From Macrotrachela quadricornifera (lineage: Eukaryota; Rotifera; Eurotatoria; Philodinida; Philodinidae): a DNA stretch of 64,000 nt. The notes under the pieces are model-generated. The model was not told the DNA's origin, ran no database searches, and saw nothing but the letters and a program-made list of their open reading frames with translations. The position numbers and the translations under genes are program-made. This document shows, one piece after another, positions 35,549 to 46,072 of the stretch. How positions within the stretch are numbered: position 1 is the stretch's first letter; every line of letters begins with the position of its first letter. The DNA lies in assembly GCA_022393335.1 (NCBI GenBank), contig JAJEKB010021331.1:718668-782667 (forward strand), given 5' to 3'.

Positions 35549-36870
35549 CCCATGTAAACATGAAACGCAAAATCGATGCATTGAAACGCGATTTAACAAT
35601 GAAACGCGTTCATATGCGATAAAAAAAACTATTTCACGATGCATCCAAACGCATTTTCAATATGAAACGCGTTGAGATGCGGTTATAAAATATTTCCAAA
35701 CGCGTTTAAACGCATTTTAAATGTTTTTCCAAGCACGTTGGAACGCACTCATATTTTTGAGCGCGTTTTTACGCGTTTAATTCCTATGTATCGGATACAA
35801 TTTTATTCAAACATTATTCCTCTAGAATAGTTAACTAAGTGATGGCAATCATCCATTCACATATATTTTATTCATCTAAACTTCATCAAACTTCTTAATA
35901 AAGAATGTCGAGATAATTTTAGAATAGACAAAAGTTCAATTAAACATACAGAAAATAACCCATATTTTTCTAGTTTCTATAAATAATAATAAAACAATAT
36001 TGTTATAGTTTTCAGCTATCCATAAGCCTTTTAACAAACTATACTAAATACCACTCTTTAAATAATATTAATAACTTTTCATCATATAATTCTACTAAAT
36101 AGATTTTATGAATAATTATTTATTATTAACTCCTTAGATAAGATGATTTATTTATTAAATCGTTCGTTAAAACGATTTATTCATTGAATCCTTTGATAAA
36201 ATTATTTATCATGTGATCGATAAAATTAAAAAACTCACAATATTGCTTGCGCGTAGTAGACAACAAAAAAAGATATTATTTTATTAAAAAATAATCAAAC
36301 TATTCAAAAAGATAAATGAAAAATCATATTATGTGTTAAATATCTTAACTTCGAAAAAAGTACATCTTATTGAAATAAAGTATTTAACCTGTAAAATTTC
36401 CATTCAAATATATTTTATTTTAAATGAGAAAAGATTTTGACCTAGTATAGCTTAGTGGTGTATATGAACGACTGCTAATCACTGGTTCATCTGTTCAAAT
36501 CTGATCGTCATCGCTTAAGGTAAAATTCAATCCATTTGCCAGGATAGACTAAGTCAATCGAAAAAATACTGATGATGGTGACTCAGTTCGAATCTGAGAT
36601 AGATTCGAATTTATTTTTCAAAATTTTTAGATTTTTTTGAAACGCGTTCAGACGCTTCGAATGTTTCATTGGAGACGCGTTTTTTTACTAAAAATGTGTT
36701 TGAATGCATGTCAAACCATGAACGCGTTCAGATGCGTTTCTAAAATAAATTTCGTCTAAACCCTTCGTTTGTTTCACTGGGGACGCGTTTAGACGCGTTC
36801 ACTCTTACCGTTTCACACGCAAATAAAACGCGTTTCAGACGCGTTTTGAGGCAAAAAATATTTACATGGG
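35549..36870. mobile_element. Non-autonomous element with CCCATGT ends, 2-bp duplication and ACGCGTTT repeats
   Basis: Inverted ends: CCCATGTAAACATGAAACGC at 35549 against the complement of ATATTTACATGGG ending at 36870. A direct CA lies on each side (35547-35548 and 36871-36872). Within about 250 bp of each end, AAACGCGTTT, GAAACGCG and ACGCGTTTNNACGC-type motifs recur many times in an otherwise AT-rich sequence. The middle holds tRNA-like segments with A and B boxes (36443-36600). No protein-coding capacity. Confidence 0.85.
36443..36510 (+). other. tRNA-like segment (Pol III A and B boxes) inside the element
   Basis: TAGCTTAGTGG (36448-36458) fits the A-box consensus and GTTCAAATC (36493-36501) the B box, at tRNA-like spacing, with CTGCTAATC where an anticodon loop would lie. 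A second T-arm-like hairpin, CTCAG-TTCGAAT-CTGAG, lies at 36582-36598. The acceptor stem does not close, so this is a tRNA-derived relic or SINE head rather than a tRNA gene. Confidence 0.5.
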
Positions 36871-37600
36871 CAGTTAAATTGAAAATAAAAATGAAAATTT
36901 TTAAGTAATGGAAGTGAAGAAGAAATAAAATATTCCCATAACTAACCATTAGGAAGTGAATTTCCTTTGTTTTATTGATAAATTTCAGGAGTAACTCATT
37001 TAGATACATCAATAAGTGAGTTTTCTATTAATTCAATATGTACATTTGTTTTGAAAGAAAATTTTCAATCGTTTTAAGTTCAGATAAATTTTATTTTATT
37101 TTTATGTTACCTTTAACCATTTTGTATTAGTACAACCACTAAAATAAAGTTGTTTTAATTTTGTATGATACCATTGAAACATTTTTTATCCATATTGTTA
37201 ATGAAGTTAGATTTTCAAAATATTGAAGTTGAGAAATAAAGGAATTTTGAAATTTAATATCCATTTTTAATAATGATAATGATCCAAGTTGATTAAAATT
37301 ATTAATAATAAAATAATTTTCAAAAAAATTTTGAATTGGTCCATAAGTATCATCATTATTAGATTATTTTAGTATTTTATATTATTGACAATTATGTTCA
37401 GTTAAAATAAAATAAAGTTTTCTTCTACTTAGTGATTTAAAATGAAAATAGTGACAATATGAATTTAATAAACATTTAAAACGATTATTAAGATTTATAA
37501 AGCAAATATAGCATCAATATCATTTTAATAAATACGATAAGATTTCAATTTAAATTTCATTAGAAAAATATTCTAATATTGTTACGTTTTATTTCTCCAT

Positions 37601-39573
37601 CTTTTGTCTTTTTTAAATAATACTCAGAAAAACTACGAAAAAATAAACTAACGCGTTAACTGTTTATTTTATCATCAAATTATAAAAAAATGATAAGAAT
37701 GCTCGTATTTTACATCTTCTTTTTATTCGATATAAATAATATTCTATATGATGACGAAATATCATTAGATGTTACTGGAGAGTAGAATACAAAAATTCTT
37801 TCTATGTTTAAATATACTTTTAAAAGTAAATCTCGAGAGTGAGGATGAAGCCGGATGGTTATAACATTATGTTAACATAGCATCAAGGAGAAAGTGCTGG
37901 CACTCAGCACCTTTTTTAATAGATTAATTTATATCAATTATATAGAAATAATTAACAAAAAGAACTTTATTTTCAATATTCAAGAACACGTTTTGTTTCA
38001 AATATACACACAGTGTGAAAAGGCAAGTTTTTAAACAAAAATAAGTTTTAGAATTTTTTCATAATACTGAATTGAACAACAAAAAGAATATGCTATTTTC
38101 TTATCGTCCTTGAACACGTTGTAATCGATCATTTGACATGCGACTTTTACTCGTTGCTAACAACCAGTGGACTGTCTGCTTATGAATATGTTTCACTGAT
38201 GAATCAATAATAATTCAAAAATATTTTTTTCACTAGCGAGACCCCATGTGAAATACACGGCTCTTTTTCAAGCAACGATTTAGAGTTAGTAAGTGAATGT
38301 ATTTCATTAGAATCAAAAGTCTCAAATGCAGTTTTCAAAGAGTATTTGGATTTCTGTTCTTTATTTTATGAAAGAAATATCTACAAGTTGAGACCTTGTT
38401 TTTCCATTAATTGTCCGTGTGTGATATATCGTTGTTCGGGCCAATTTAAAGAGCATGTGGACAAACTTTAGGATTAGCCTGAAGAACCCTAACTTTTACA
38501 AAGAAAATAAGCGAAAAACAAAGTCTCAAAATCGGATTGGTTCATTCGATCAGCCAATATATTTCAAGGCGCTGCTTTTCTCTTATTGTGAATGTGAAAC
38601 ATAGGGTTGCTCGGACCAATTCTAGGATTTGTCAATATGCTCTTTCAGTTGGCCCGAGCAACCCTATGTTTCACAGGAAAAATAAAAGAAAAACTGTTTT
38701 GAAATCGGATTGGTTCATTTCGATCAGCCAATTACTGAGTGAGGGATCGAATCTTAAATCGTAAACGTTCAACCTTTGATTTTTAACCTGAATTCTAATC
38801 GGCTGAAAAATTCTGGAAGTACTCGCATCGATTCCGGAATTGATTGTAATCGGTGTTAGGTCCAATTCCGAAATCGTTAGATTTGATTCCGGGGGCAGAA
38901 TCGTTTCCTCAATGTTCAACATCACGGAATAGGATCACTGCTCTTGAATTTTGCATTCTAGTGTATCTCACTTGGTTATAACATATAACACCCTCAAACA
39001 GCCGTTATATAAAAGAGTTTTTCCTTTATAATATGATCTTATGACTAGTTGTCTTATGTTAGGTCTAACCATTGAGTCATCTAGATTTCCGAATAATTTA
39101 GTATTTTCATAGACTCATATGGTAGGTGTTAGCATAGAAAAACTGAAACTGAATTGTTCTCAAACAAGACAGAAGCCATTTGTATAATATTATGGTATCG
39201 TATACGGTTTATATACTTGACAGTAGAAAATTTAGGTTGAAGGTTTGGATAATTGGCCAGTAGATCTATTTCCTTTGCAAATAATGTTACGTTAGCAGTT
39301 ACTTCCAGTGTGATGATATCGTGTCTTCTCTGATTATATTATGCGAAACTTAATAAGTGAACCGAATGACTTTAATATAATGGTTATATTCAAATTCAAG
39401 AAAAAACCCAAACCCAAAATTCCATCATCAAAATTCGAAAATACCCGAAAACCCAAACACCTGACACCCAAAAATTTCCCAGAGCCCAAATGTTTTGTTT
39501 TGGTTTTGGTGTCGCTACATGCCTATATGTATTTTCGTGGATAAGTGACATGACTGCTTATTTTTGAAGTCTG
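37601..39573. other. Gene-free stretch with small repeats
   Basis: AT-rich. Contains the 81-bp inverted repeat at 38594-38674, a patch of ATTCCGGAATC-type repeats (38800-38940) whose right part (CACGGAATAGGATCACTGCT) recurs at 42352-42371, and CCCAAA-type simple repeats at 39405-39490. No gene recognised. Confidence 0.5.
38594..38674. mobile_element. 81-bp miniature inverted-repeat element
   Basis: GTGAAACATAGGGTTGCTCG at the left is mirrored by CGAGCAACCCTATGTTTCAC at the right, 20 bp perfect, with about 35 bp between. The same end recurs singly near 62743 (CCCGAACAACCCCATGTTTC), so it is a dispersed family. Confidence 0.75.
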
Positions 39574-40077
39574 TTACATAAGTATGTCACTTGCAGCATT
39601 AACGTCGTCTTCGAATGTTGGACGTAGAGTAAGTTGAGATTGGTTATAGGCCACGTAAGTGCTACGAAAATCCAAGTGCACTGGATTTTTAATTTCTAGA
39701 AATTCAATACAGTCCTTGACGTATTTTTGACAATTGTTGAACAACCACGAATAGACTGTGCCGACTGACTCATGTGTATTCCGATAGTCATCAATTTCAT
39801 CTTTGGTTTTCAGTGTGTGTCCGATCGGACAATAGATAATTGGTTGATTTTTGAAGAACGAATATTCACCGAAATGCAGTTCTACCTTTTGTTCATCGTC
39901 ATTGGTCCTTTGAAGTTCAGTGTAGTAGAATTTGCCGTCTTTTGTTTTAAACAGACATATATGATGAGCCATAAGAGGCCACATTGGCCAATATGTGTTA
40001 TGACGGAGTGTCTTGATTAATACATAAACTTCCATCATATCATTAGCAATTTTTTCAACACTTGTATTGTTGCTCAT
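39574..40077 (-). CDS. Small protein with LRAT/NlpC-like His...Asn-Cys pattern
   Basis: Single-exon, 167 residues, start ATG at 40077. Two features suggest the permuted papain fold of LRAT, NlpC/P60 or PPPDE enzymes: an early His in a strand (MAHHICLFKTKDGKFYYTEL, His38/His39), and about 77 residues later a helix-starting Cys in WLFNNCQKYVKDCIEFL (Asn115-Cys116), like the NCEHF box of LRAT. In that fold these are the catalytic base and nucleophile, and members act as acyltransferases, thioesterases or proteases. There is no signal peptide or membrane helix. The overall similarity is low, so the function is a proposal; the protein itself looks real. Confidence 0.5.
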   Translation of the reverse strand: MSNNTSVEKIANDMMEVYVLIKTLRHNTYWPMWPLMAHHICLFKTKDGKFYYTELQRTNDDEQKVELHFGEYSFFKNQPIIYCPIGHTLKTKDEIDDYRNTHESVGTVYSWLFNNCQKYVKDCIEFLEIKNPVHLDFRSTYVAYNQSQLTLRPTFEDDVNAASDILM

Positions 40078-40239
40078 TTTACTTCTTCCAAATATTTAGA
40101 AATTAAAAGTAATTGGCTCGGTGTTTTGTAATGACAAGCTGCATGGACATTAAAAAGTCATGTTTATTTAATTATCATGATGAAAATTTGTGTAAATATT
40201 TGAAGAAATCCGCAAATTGCCTAACGCATAGCCTTATTC

Positions 40240-40380
40240 AAGAGGGAAAAGTGGATTCCGTATATCAGGGATACGGCCAAGATCCAAAGGATACGATGGG
40301 GATACGAAGGATGCACAAGATACGTTAGTGATCCAGATGATACATTAGGAATCCAAACGATCCAGAGGAAGATGCTCCTG
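40240..40380. repeat. Degenerate GGATAC/GATCCA repeat
   Basis: GGATAC and GATCCA/ATCCA words alternate every 10-15 bases (GGATACGG, GATCCAAAGGATACGATGG, GGATACGAAGG, GATCCAGATGATAC). Low-complexity DNA without coding sense. Confidence 0.55.
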
Positions 40381-40669
40381 TTTCAGATAAGAAATGGAGA
40401 TTGGATATAAATGGGTTCACAAAACTAGGGGATGGAACGCTAACGAGATTCCCACACCAGTCTTTGGAGGTTTTCCTGGTTGTTCATTAGCCTAATCAAG
40501 AAGGGGTACTGGAATCTTGATCTGCCCATTCTAGCAGGAATACTAGAAGCTCTATACAGCTGGCCAAGGCCTTGTGCTTGAGTTTTCATTGTGTTAACTT
40601 CACAGCGCTTGCATGGAAGTCATGCTCTATGTTATGCAATGTTTGTCTGTATCAGGTCAAAAGTCAAAG

Positions 40670-40915
40670 ATTAAAAGCCCAAAAAGGGGTACTATAGGCT
40701 CTAAAGAGGTGTCCTACGAGATGTCCATAGTTTCTCAACAGCTATCCTATGAGGGTGCTCATAAGTTCTCAAGGGCTGTTCGATAAAGGTAGCCATAGAT
40801 CTTGAAGGGCTATTATACAGAAATATCCTTAGGCCCTCAAGTTCTATTATATAGAGGTACTCATAGGTTCTCAAAGTCTATCATTTGGATTACTTATAGA
40901 TGTACAAGGGCTGTC
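40670..40915. repeat. Degenerate tandem repeat of about 50 bp, first block
   Basis: About five diverged units share the pattern CTATTATATAG-GGTACTCATAGGTTCTCAA-GG (for example CTATTATATAGAGGTACTCA at 40852). A second block of the same repeat lies at 41320-41600, so one array seems to have been split or duplicated. Confidence 0.65.
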
Positions 40916-41319
40916 TGTGCCAACAGGCTTATCACTTTCGAATGAGAGTGTATTCTTGTTCAAGTTAACATAACTCAAGTTTATCGTGTAATTATTAGAA
41001 GGCTAATTGTGCCAAAATTGATTATCTAATTAAAGCAAGGTTTATGAGTTGATATATGATGCAATCGATATCCTTTTCAACAATAACTGTTAATCTTCCG
41101 TTAGATCTTTCCTCTTTTCTTTTTCCTCTCCCTTTTTTATTGTATTTCTTCTCTTCTCCTCCATTTCTCGTATATAAGCTCGTGTTATATGTGAGATGGT
41201 TACATTTGGATGTAGAGCATAGCCATATTAACATCGTGTCGTAAGGCATAGGTTTATATGACTATCCATTTGTCGTAAGGGATACAATAACATCACATCA
41301 TCTTTTTTATATTTTTGTT

Positions 41320-41600
41320 ACACTGTCCTATGGAGTACTCATAGGTTCTCAACTCTTATTATATAGGGGTACACATAGATCCTGAAAGGCTATCCTATGG
41401 AGTACCCATAGGTCCTTAAATCCTTCTATATAAAAGGATTCATGGGCTATTGACTACTAGGAATGTAACAATACCAATATGAATTGGCATTGACGATATT
41501 GGTATTGGTATTGTATGAAGCTACCCTTGGATTTTCAATTCCTATTATATCGAAATGTCTTTAGGTCCTCATCTCCTGTTATATATTGGTAGCTTTGGAT
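41320..41600. repeat. Degenerate tandem repeat of about 50 bp, second block
   Basis: Same unit as at 40670-40915 (CTATGGAGTACTCATAGGTT at 41329, then AGTACCCATAGGTCCTTAAA), with an AT- and ATTGG-rich interruption near 41480-41515. Confidence 0.65.
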
Positions 41601-41614
41601 CTTCAGTTCCGCCC

Positions 41615-42345
41615 ACCAAAATCAGTTCCATGCAATTCTGAGAACTCGAACATCATTCAATAAACTCGAATTATTCGAGAACGATCGAGTTACATCAATT
41701 CCAAGGATTCCTGAATCCAGTGAAAGCGAAATCGTTAGGAATTCCTAGGGGTTCTGTCTGATTTCGAAATTACAAGTACTTATAGTATTCAATCATCTCT
41801 TATTCAACTAGTTATGAGCCAATTCCGGCCGGGAATTCGAGAATTGAGTGAAAGCGGAATCAGTAGAAATTCTTAGAAAATCTCAACAATTCCACTCAAT
41901 TCCGCTTCGGTCAAATTACTGAAATTCCTTTCTGCCCTTATCTTCACGTTGGGCTCCATGGTTATTGATTAATCATCGAAATAAGTAAATAATTTCAGGA
42001 ATTTGGATCGAGGTGGAATTGGACGAAATTTTCGGAAATTCTTAGAGATTTCGCAATTGCAAGAACTAGTTCCTCAATAAATCGGTTTCCGAAGTTCCCA
42101 ACGAATCCGGTTTTACTCAATTTCAGAAATCCCAGACGGAGTTTGTTCATTGCTAGATAGGTAAGAGATGATAGAATAGTATAGACAATTGTAATTTTAG
42201 AATCAGACGGAATTTCCATCGATTCTTATTTCATTGAATTCCGAAATTCTGGGGATTGAGGTAACTCGATCGCTCTCGAATAATCCGAGTTTATTAAATG
42301 ATGCTCGAATTCTGGAAATTGCACGGAACTGATTCCAGAATGTAT
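41615..42345. mobile_element. Foldback element rich in GAATTCC
   Basis: TCAGTTCCATGCAATTCTGA at 41622 is mirrored by TCTGGAAATTGCACGGAACT at 42311. Inverted similarity (AATAAACTCGAATTATTCGA, CGATCGAGTTAC, ATCATCTCTTA, CAATTCCAC) runs inwards for about 340 bp to a centre near 41965-41985 (ATTGATTAATCAT). Arm identity is about 75-80%. No coding capacity; the minus-strand frames here are artefacts of the arms. Confidence 0.8.
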
Positions 42346-42658
42346 CACATTACGGAATAGAATGACTGCTCTCGTATCTGGGATCCAGAGGATCTCTAGG
42401 ATCCCGCAGTCCAATAATCCGTTTTTTTCCCTTGCGGTAAAAATTGAAAAGAAGACTTATCTTCATCCACACTCTTACCCTTACAAAGGAAAGACAGTCT
42501 TTCCTGTTCTTCTTAAGGACTAAGACAGATATGCAATAACGTCGAAGTTTCGAAACAATGATACAGCCTAAAAACATTTTATTTGAAGAAAGTGTTAGGG
42601 ACTAAAATGAACGACAAGCAGTGTCACTGATGTTATGTGACAGAACGAAGAAAAAGAT

Positions 42659-42731
42659 GCTCTTCACGGGACTCGAACCACGTATCTCCTGCTATCCGGG
42701 CAGTCGTCTTAGCCAGTTAGACCAGAAGAGA
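42659..42731 (-). tRNA. tRNA-like gene, possibly degenerate
   Basis: Seventy-three bases fold as a tRNA: 6 of 7 acceptor pairs (CTCTTC/GAAGAG), T8-G9, a perfect D stem GTCT/AGAC with TGG in the loop, an anticodon stem of 4 of 5 pairs (CTGC/GCAG), and a T arm with GGTTCGAGTCC. The A box (TGGTCTAACTGG) and B box are intact, and TTTTT follows within 10 bp as a Pol III terminator. Odd points: the T stem has one extra T (ACGTGG/CCCGT), the base before the anticodon is C instead of the near-invariant T33, and position 37 is T. The apparent anticodon GGA would be Ser, but the long Ser variable arm is absent. It may be a pseudogene or a SINE source. Confidence 0.55.
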
Positions 42732-42744
42732 CATCTTAATCTTC

Positions 42745-42778
42745 GTTAGCGTCTGGATGTATCATCCAAGACGCTAAC
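42745..42778. repeat. Strong hairpin beside the tRNA-like gene
   Basis: GTTAGCGTCT pairs with AGACGCTAAC, and GGATG with CATCC inside it, leaving a TAT loop and one bulged A. It lies 14 bp upstream of the tRNA-like gene's 5' end. It could be a small element or part of a structured transcript. Confidence 0.7.
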
Positions 42779-42897
42779 AGAAAGCCTAGTAGTAACTATT
42801 TTGTTAAAAAAGTATGGATTTTGGTGGCTGCCTCTAAAAAACCAAATCAATTACCTGTGTAGCTCATAGAATATGCTTGCCGCTTGCTTATTAGAAC

Positions 42898-43502
42898 ATA
42901 TATATCGTGCCGAAGTTACACTTTTTGCCGAAATTATAGCTTCGACGATTATTCTTGCAAGAGTTATGACTTCGCCAATGCGTATCGTTGAAGTTTAACT
43001 TCGACAAACATATTTTGCCAAAGTTATTGTAAATGATAAAATGAATATCAACTGCTAGGAAATCAACAATATCTCTCGTACTGTATCTTGAATATAACTT
43101 TTTCTATCAAAACAGTAATACAAAATTTGTTTTTGAATATTATGACAAATGTGCGAATATTCGGACGAATAAAAGAAACAATATGTTAGTTTCTTTTTCT
43201 ACGTTGCAATCATTAATATATTTTATAATCTTATTGTTTTATAGAAGATTGTTGTATCTTTACAATCTATCAAACTTCTTTCGATCTATGTCGTACTAAA
43301 TACGTAAAGTACAAGTCGAATGAATATTTATTCTTGCTGAAACGCTGGTATATTTGTCATGATATTTAAAAATAAATTTTGTATTGTTGTTTTGACGGAA
43401 AAAAATAATTTGTAAGATATAATATGAAAGATATTGTTGACTTTTTGATAGTTGATATTTATTTTATCATTCACACTAACTTCGGCACAACATATATATA
43501 TA
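42898..43502. mobile_element. Foldback element with GTGCCGAAGTTA ends
   Basis: ATATATATCGTGCCGAAGTT at 42898 is mirrored by CTAACTTCGGCACAACATAT near 43492. The arms carry AATGATAAAATGAATATCAA, TCAACAATATCT and CAATACAAAATTTGTTTTTG and their inverted counterparts. At the left, several diverged GCCGAAGTTATGACTTCG-like units (42911-43030) form a short array. No coding capacity. Confidence 0.75.
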
Positions 43503-43719
43503 CTATTTGTGTTTTTAAATCATGAGATTTTTCTCACCTGCTGACTTGTGTTATTAGTAACATACTTATGACTAATCAGACTCCCATATATACTGCTCCG
43601 ATACATTTTTCTTTGATCACTTTCTTTTAATTGACATGCGTTTTGTATCTCGCTGTTAGATACTATGGTCTCCCTAGATTATGCGTGTTCACAATGAGAA
43701 TACATCCTATCCCACGGTG

Positions 43720-43850
43720 ATTAATAATGTGGAATCGATTCCGACCTAAGAATAAATTCTACCGATTCTGGAACTGCATCAAATCCCAATTCCAATCGAT
43801 TCCAGAATCGAGTGAAATCGTTGTCAGATCCAGTTTCGGAATCGTGGAGA
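43720..43850. repeat. GATTCCGGAATC-type dispersed repeat
   Basis: Variants of ATCGATTCC(A/G)GAATCG occur about five times (GGAATCGATTCCGACC, CCAATCGATTCCAGAATCG, TTTCGGAATCGTGG). The same motif colours 38800-38940 and 41650-42340, so a related element family is spread over this region. Confidence 0.5.
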
Positions 43851-44369
43851 AATACAGGCGCGAATGTTCTTTGGGAAATGTCTTCGCATTTTCGTTCCCC
43901 TAAACAATAACTCCACTATTTCGTCCTTGAGAAAATGTATTGTAGAGTAAATGGTCTTGGTCAAAAAGATTTTTAGAAATGGTTCCTTGTATGTACATGT
44001 TCCTGATGGAAATACCTTTGAGATATGTTCCTGTAGAATACAAGCTCAACCTTCCTTTACAAAATGCTCCTGCATTTTTTCTTCATAAAAACTGTCTTCC
44101 AGAGCCTGCTATGGGTCAAATTTTCCTCATAATCTGTTCCTGCCTAAATTGATGTTTGATATAGACTGAATATGGAACCTTCAATCTGTACTTGAATGAG
44201 CTCAAGCCGATCTGCCCTTAATTTTTTATTTGTGACCTGGTAGCGGATACTGCACACGTCTGTCGATATGATTATCAAATAAGGCTTAACGGACTGTCCA
44301 TAGAATCGCTAAAAAATTCTCTTCAACCATTAACTGTCGTCAGATACCTCTCAAGTTTATTTTTTGTTT

Positions 44370-44770
44370 TTATCAAAAACCAGTTTTTTATGCAAAATGA
44401 CCCATTGTACCATGCGCAACCACCTTCTAACTTTGTTCAAACGGGTTGAAATTTTTACCATAGATACTTCGAAGTATTCTCCAGGGATAGGTTTGGCTGC
44501 TTTCATTTCTAACTCTCCCTTTCGAACTTATAAAGGTTTTGAGAGCCAGAAGGTCGATTCTTCAGATGACCTTTTGGCATTTTTTCATGAAAATAAAAGA
44601 AGATAAGATTTTTGAAAAGGCTCATAACTATCTCTGAGATGTACTCGTAGGTATCTCCGAAAAAATTTTCAGCTCAATCGAACAAAGTTAGGAAGGAATT
44701 GTCCTTGGCAAGGTGAGGACCTATTGAAAACTAAGGTTTTCTAGAAAACACCCCCAAAAACCTTTTTCTA
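44370..44770. mobile_element. Imperfect foldback element
   Basis: TTCTAACTTTGTTCAAACGG (44427) with TTGAAATTTTTAC is mirrored by AAAATTTTCAGCTCAATCGA and CAAAGTTAGGAAGG (to about 44697). Weaker pairing extends outwards. No coding capacity; the 80-residue frame inside is an artefact. Confidence 0.55.
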
Positions 44771-44889
44771 AATTTTTTCCTTGAACAAGTATCTCATTAT
44801 TTTATGCGCTCTATCTGCCATAAAAACTATAGCCTGATCCGGTATATCGTCTTGAAGATCTCGAAATGGTCCAAAAGGAGGAAGGTGAG

Positions 44890-45250
44890 AAGTAAGTAAA
44901 TGGCATCCCATGAGTCACAGTGAAGCAGCAGATGTCGAATCAGTGATGAAATGAGAATGACAAGTGAATGAAGATCCATTGATTTATGGAATAAAGATCA
45001 AGCAGGAGAAAAAAAAGACAATGGGTAGAGCGGATAGAAGAAGAGAAATGCAAGTAAAGAAGTGAATCGACTGAATGGAACAGTCAAGCAGTGTGAGAGT
45101 GACGAAAATAAAATGAATGCACAAAAGTGAAAGAGAATGTAAGAATCAATGAATGAATAAAAGAGTGAGTGAATGAAGTAGTTAACAAGGGAGAGAGAGA
45201 ATAATAATGCAAAAAAAGTGTCACAAGGAAGATAAATAACACACAGAAGT
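44890..45250. repeat. Purine-rich low-complexity stretch
   Basis: Dominated by GAATGAATGAATAAAAGAGTG-like words and GAGA runs. No coding sense. It contrasts in strand bias with the pyrimidine tract at 46073-46325. Confidence 0.6.
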
Positions 45251-46072
45251 GCGGATGAATGACTGATACACGAAGATCGAGAGTATAGCTGACGGTCAGC
45301 ATCGTCACAGGAGATACCCTTAACTTTTGATTCTATTTTGGTTGTTGAAGGCAGGAAGAGAACATCAGGGAAGGTGAGTTCAAATTAGGCGTCCAATCAC
45401 CTTAAAATCTTATTGGTTAGCCCGAAACTAATAGGAATCGAGTCTTGGAGAAAACGAATATCATTTGATTGTGAGAGGAAGGACATTAGGAATCGAAAGT
45501 CTATTGAGCTCGGTATCCTACTGAAACGCCCGTGGCTCTGCTGGGTGAGCCATGTCACATAGAAATGCAGTTTTATGAAAACTGGCTTCTTGGGAGTCGT
45601 GTGACACAAGGATTTCGAATAAATAGTCTGTGAGGCTCAAAAATTGTTCGTCATAGATATCGATTTTTAAGGTTGCTAGAGTGTTTGTCCTACGAAATCT
45701 TTGCATTTGTCTTCCTTTTCAACCAATCGGGATTTAGTGTGATTTCAATGGTACAAAGTACGATATATCGTCGTTATTCTCCTGGTCAATGGGTATTGTG
45801 AACACGACATTCTAAATCAATTAGTTGTGTCATTCTGTTTAGCCTCGATCAAAAGGGATCACTCTTGAAACGCTATCGAAGAATCGAATGTCTATGTAGG
45901 CTCCCACTAGAAACACAACTAGGCAGCTCTAGAATCGGAAACATGAGTCTATGGTCTATTTTAAATTCAAATTGATTTCCAAAAATTGAAAAAGTAAGTC
46001 TCCTCATTTACAAACAGATTAAGGGAACTAATTGGGAGCTAAGGAGACTAAATAACTGAGAAAGATCTATCC
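45251..46072. other. Spacer, no gene recognised
   Basis: Slightly GC-richer than its surroundings. Open frames at 45397-45706 overlap on the same strand and match nothing I know. Confidence 0.4.

Larger units (their letters stand above)
35304..37600 (-). pseudogene. F-box/LRR-type gene, dead and split by a transposon
   Basis: ATG at 37600 opens MEK, and soon ILEYFSNEI (F-box start) appears. CFINLNNRFKCLLNSYCHYF, FFENYFIINNFNQLGSLSLL and LQYFENLTSLTIWIKN follow, leucine-rich repeats of the type seen in rotifer F-box families. More repeats, FISSSLPLLKNFHFYFQFNC and SLPFYFDKFTLITNHFNKSI, end at the gap at 35304. At least eight in-frame stops occur before the insertion. The element at 35549-36870 interrupts the frame; removing it with one CA duplication rejoins FNC and YAFNEITK in frame. 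F-box proteins recruit substrates to SCF ligases; this copy is inactive, and its C-terminus is cut off by the gap. Confidence 0.75.

Noticed and set aside
36443..36510. True tRNA-Ser gene (CTGCTAATC loop)
   Set aside because: The acceptor stem does not pair and the long variable arm of Ser tRNAs is absent; kept only as a tRNA-like relic.
40240..42345. Possible CRISPR-like or regularly spaced repeat arrays
   Set aside because: Units are diverged, tandem without unique spacers, and the genome is eukaryotic.
44364..44606. 80-residue frame MFLSKTSFLCKM
   Set aside because: Lies within a foldback element and has no family resemblance.
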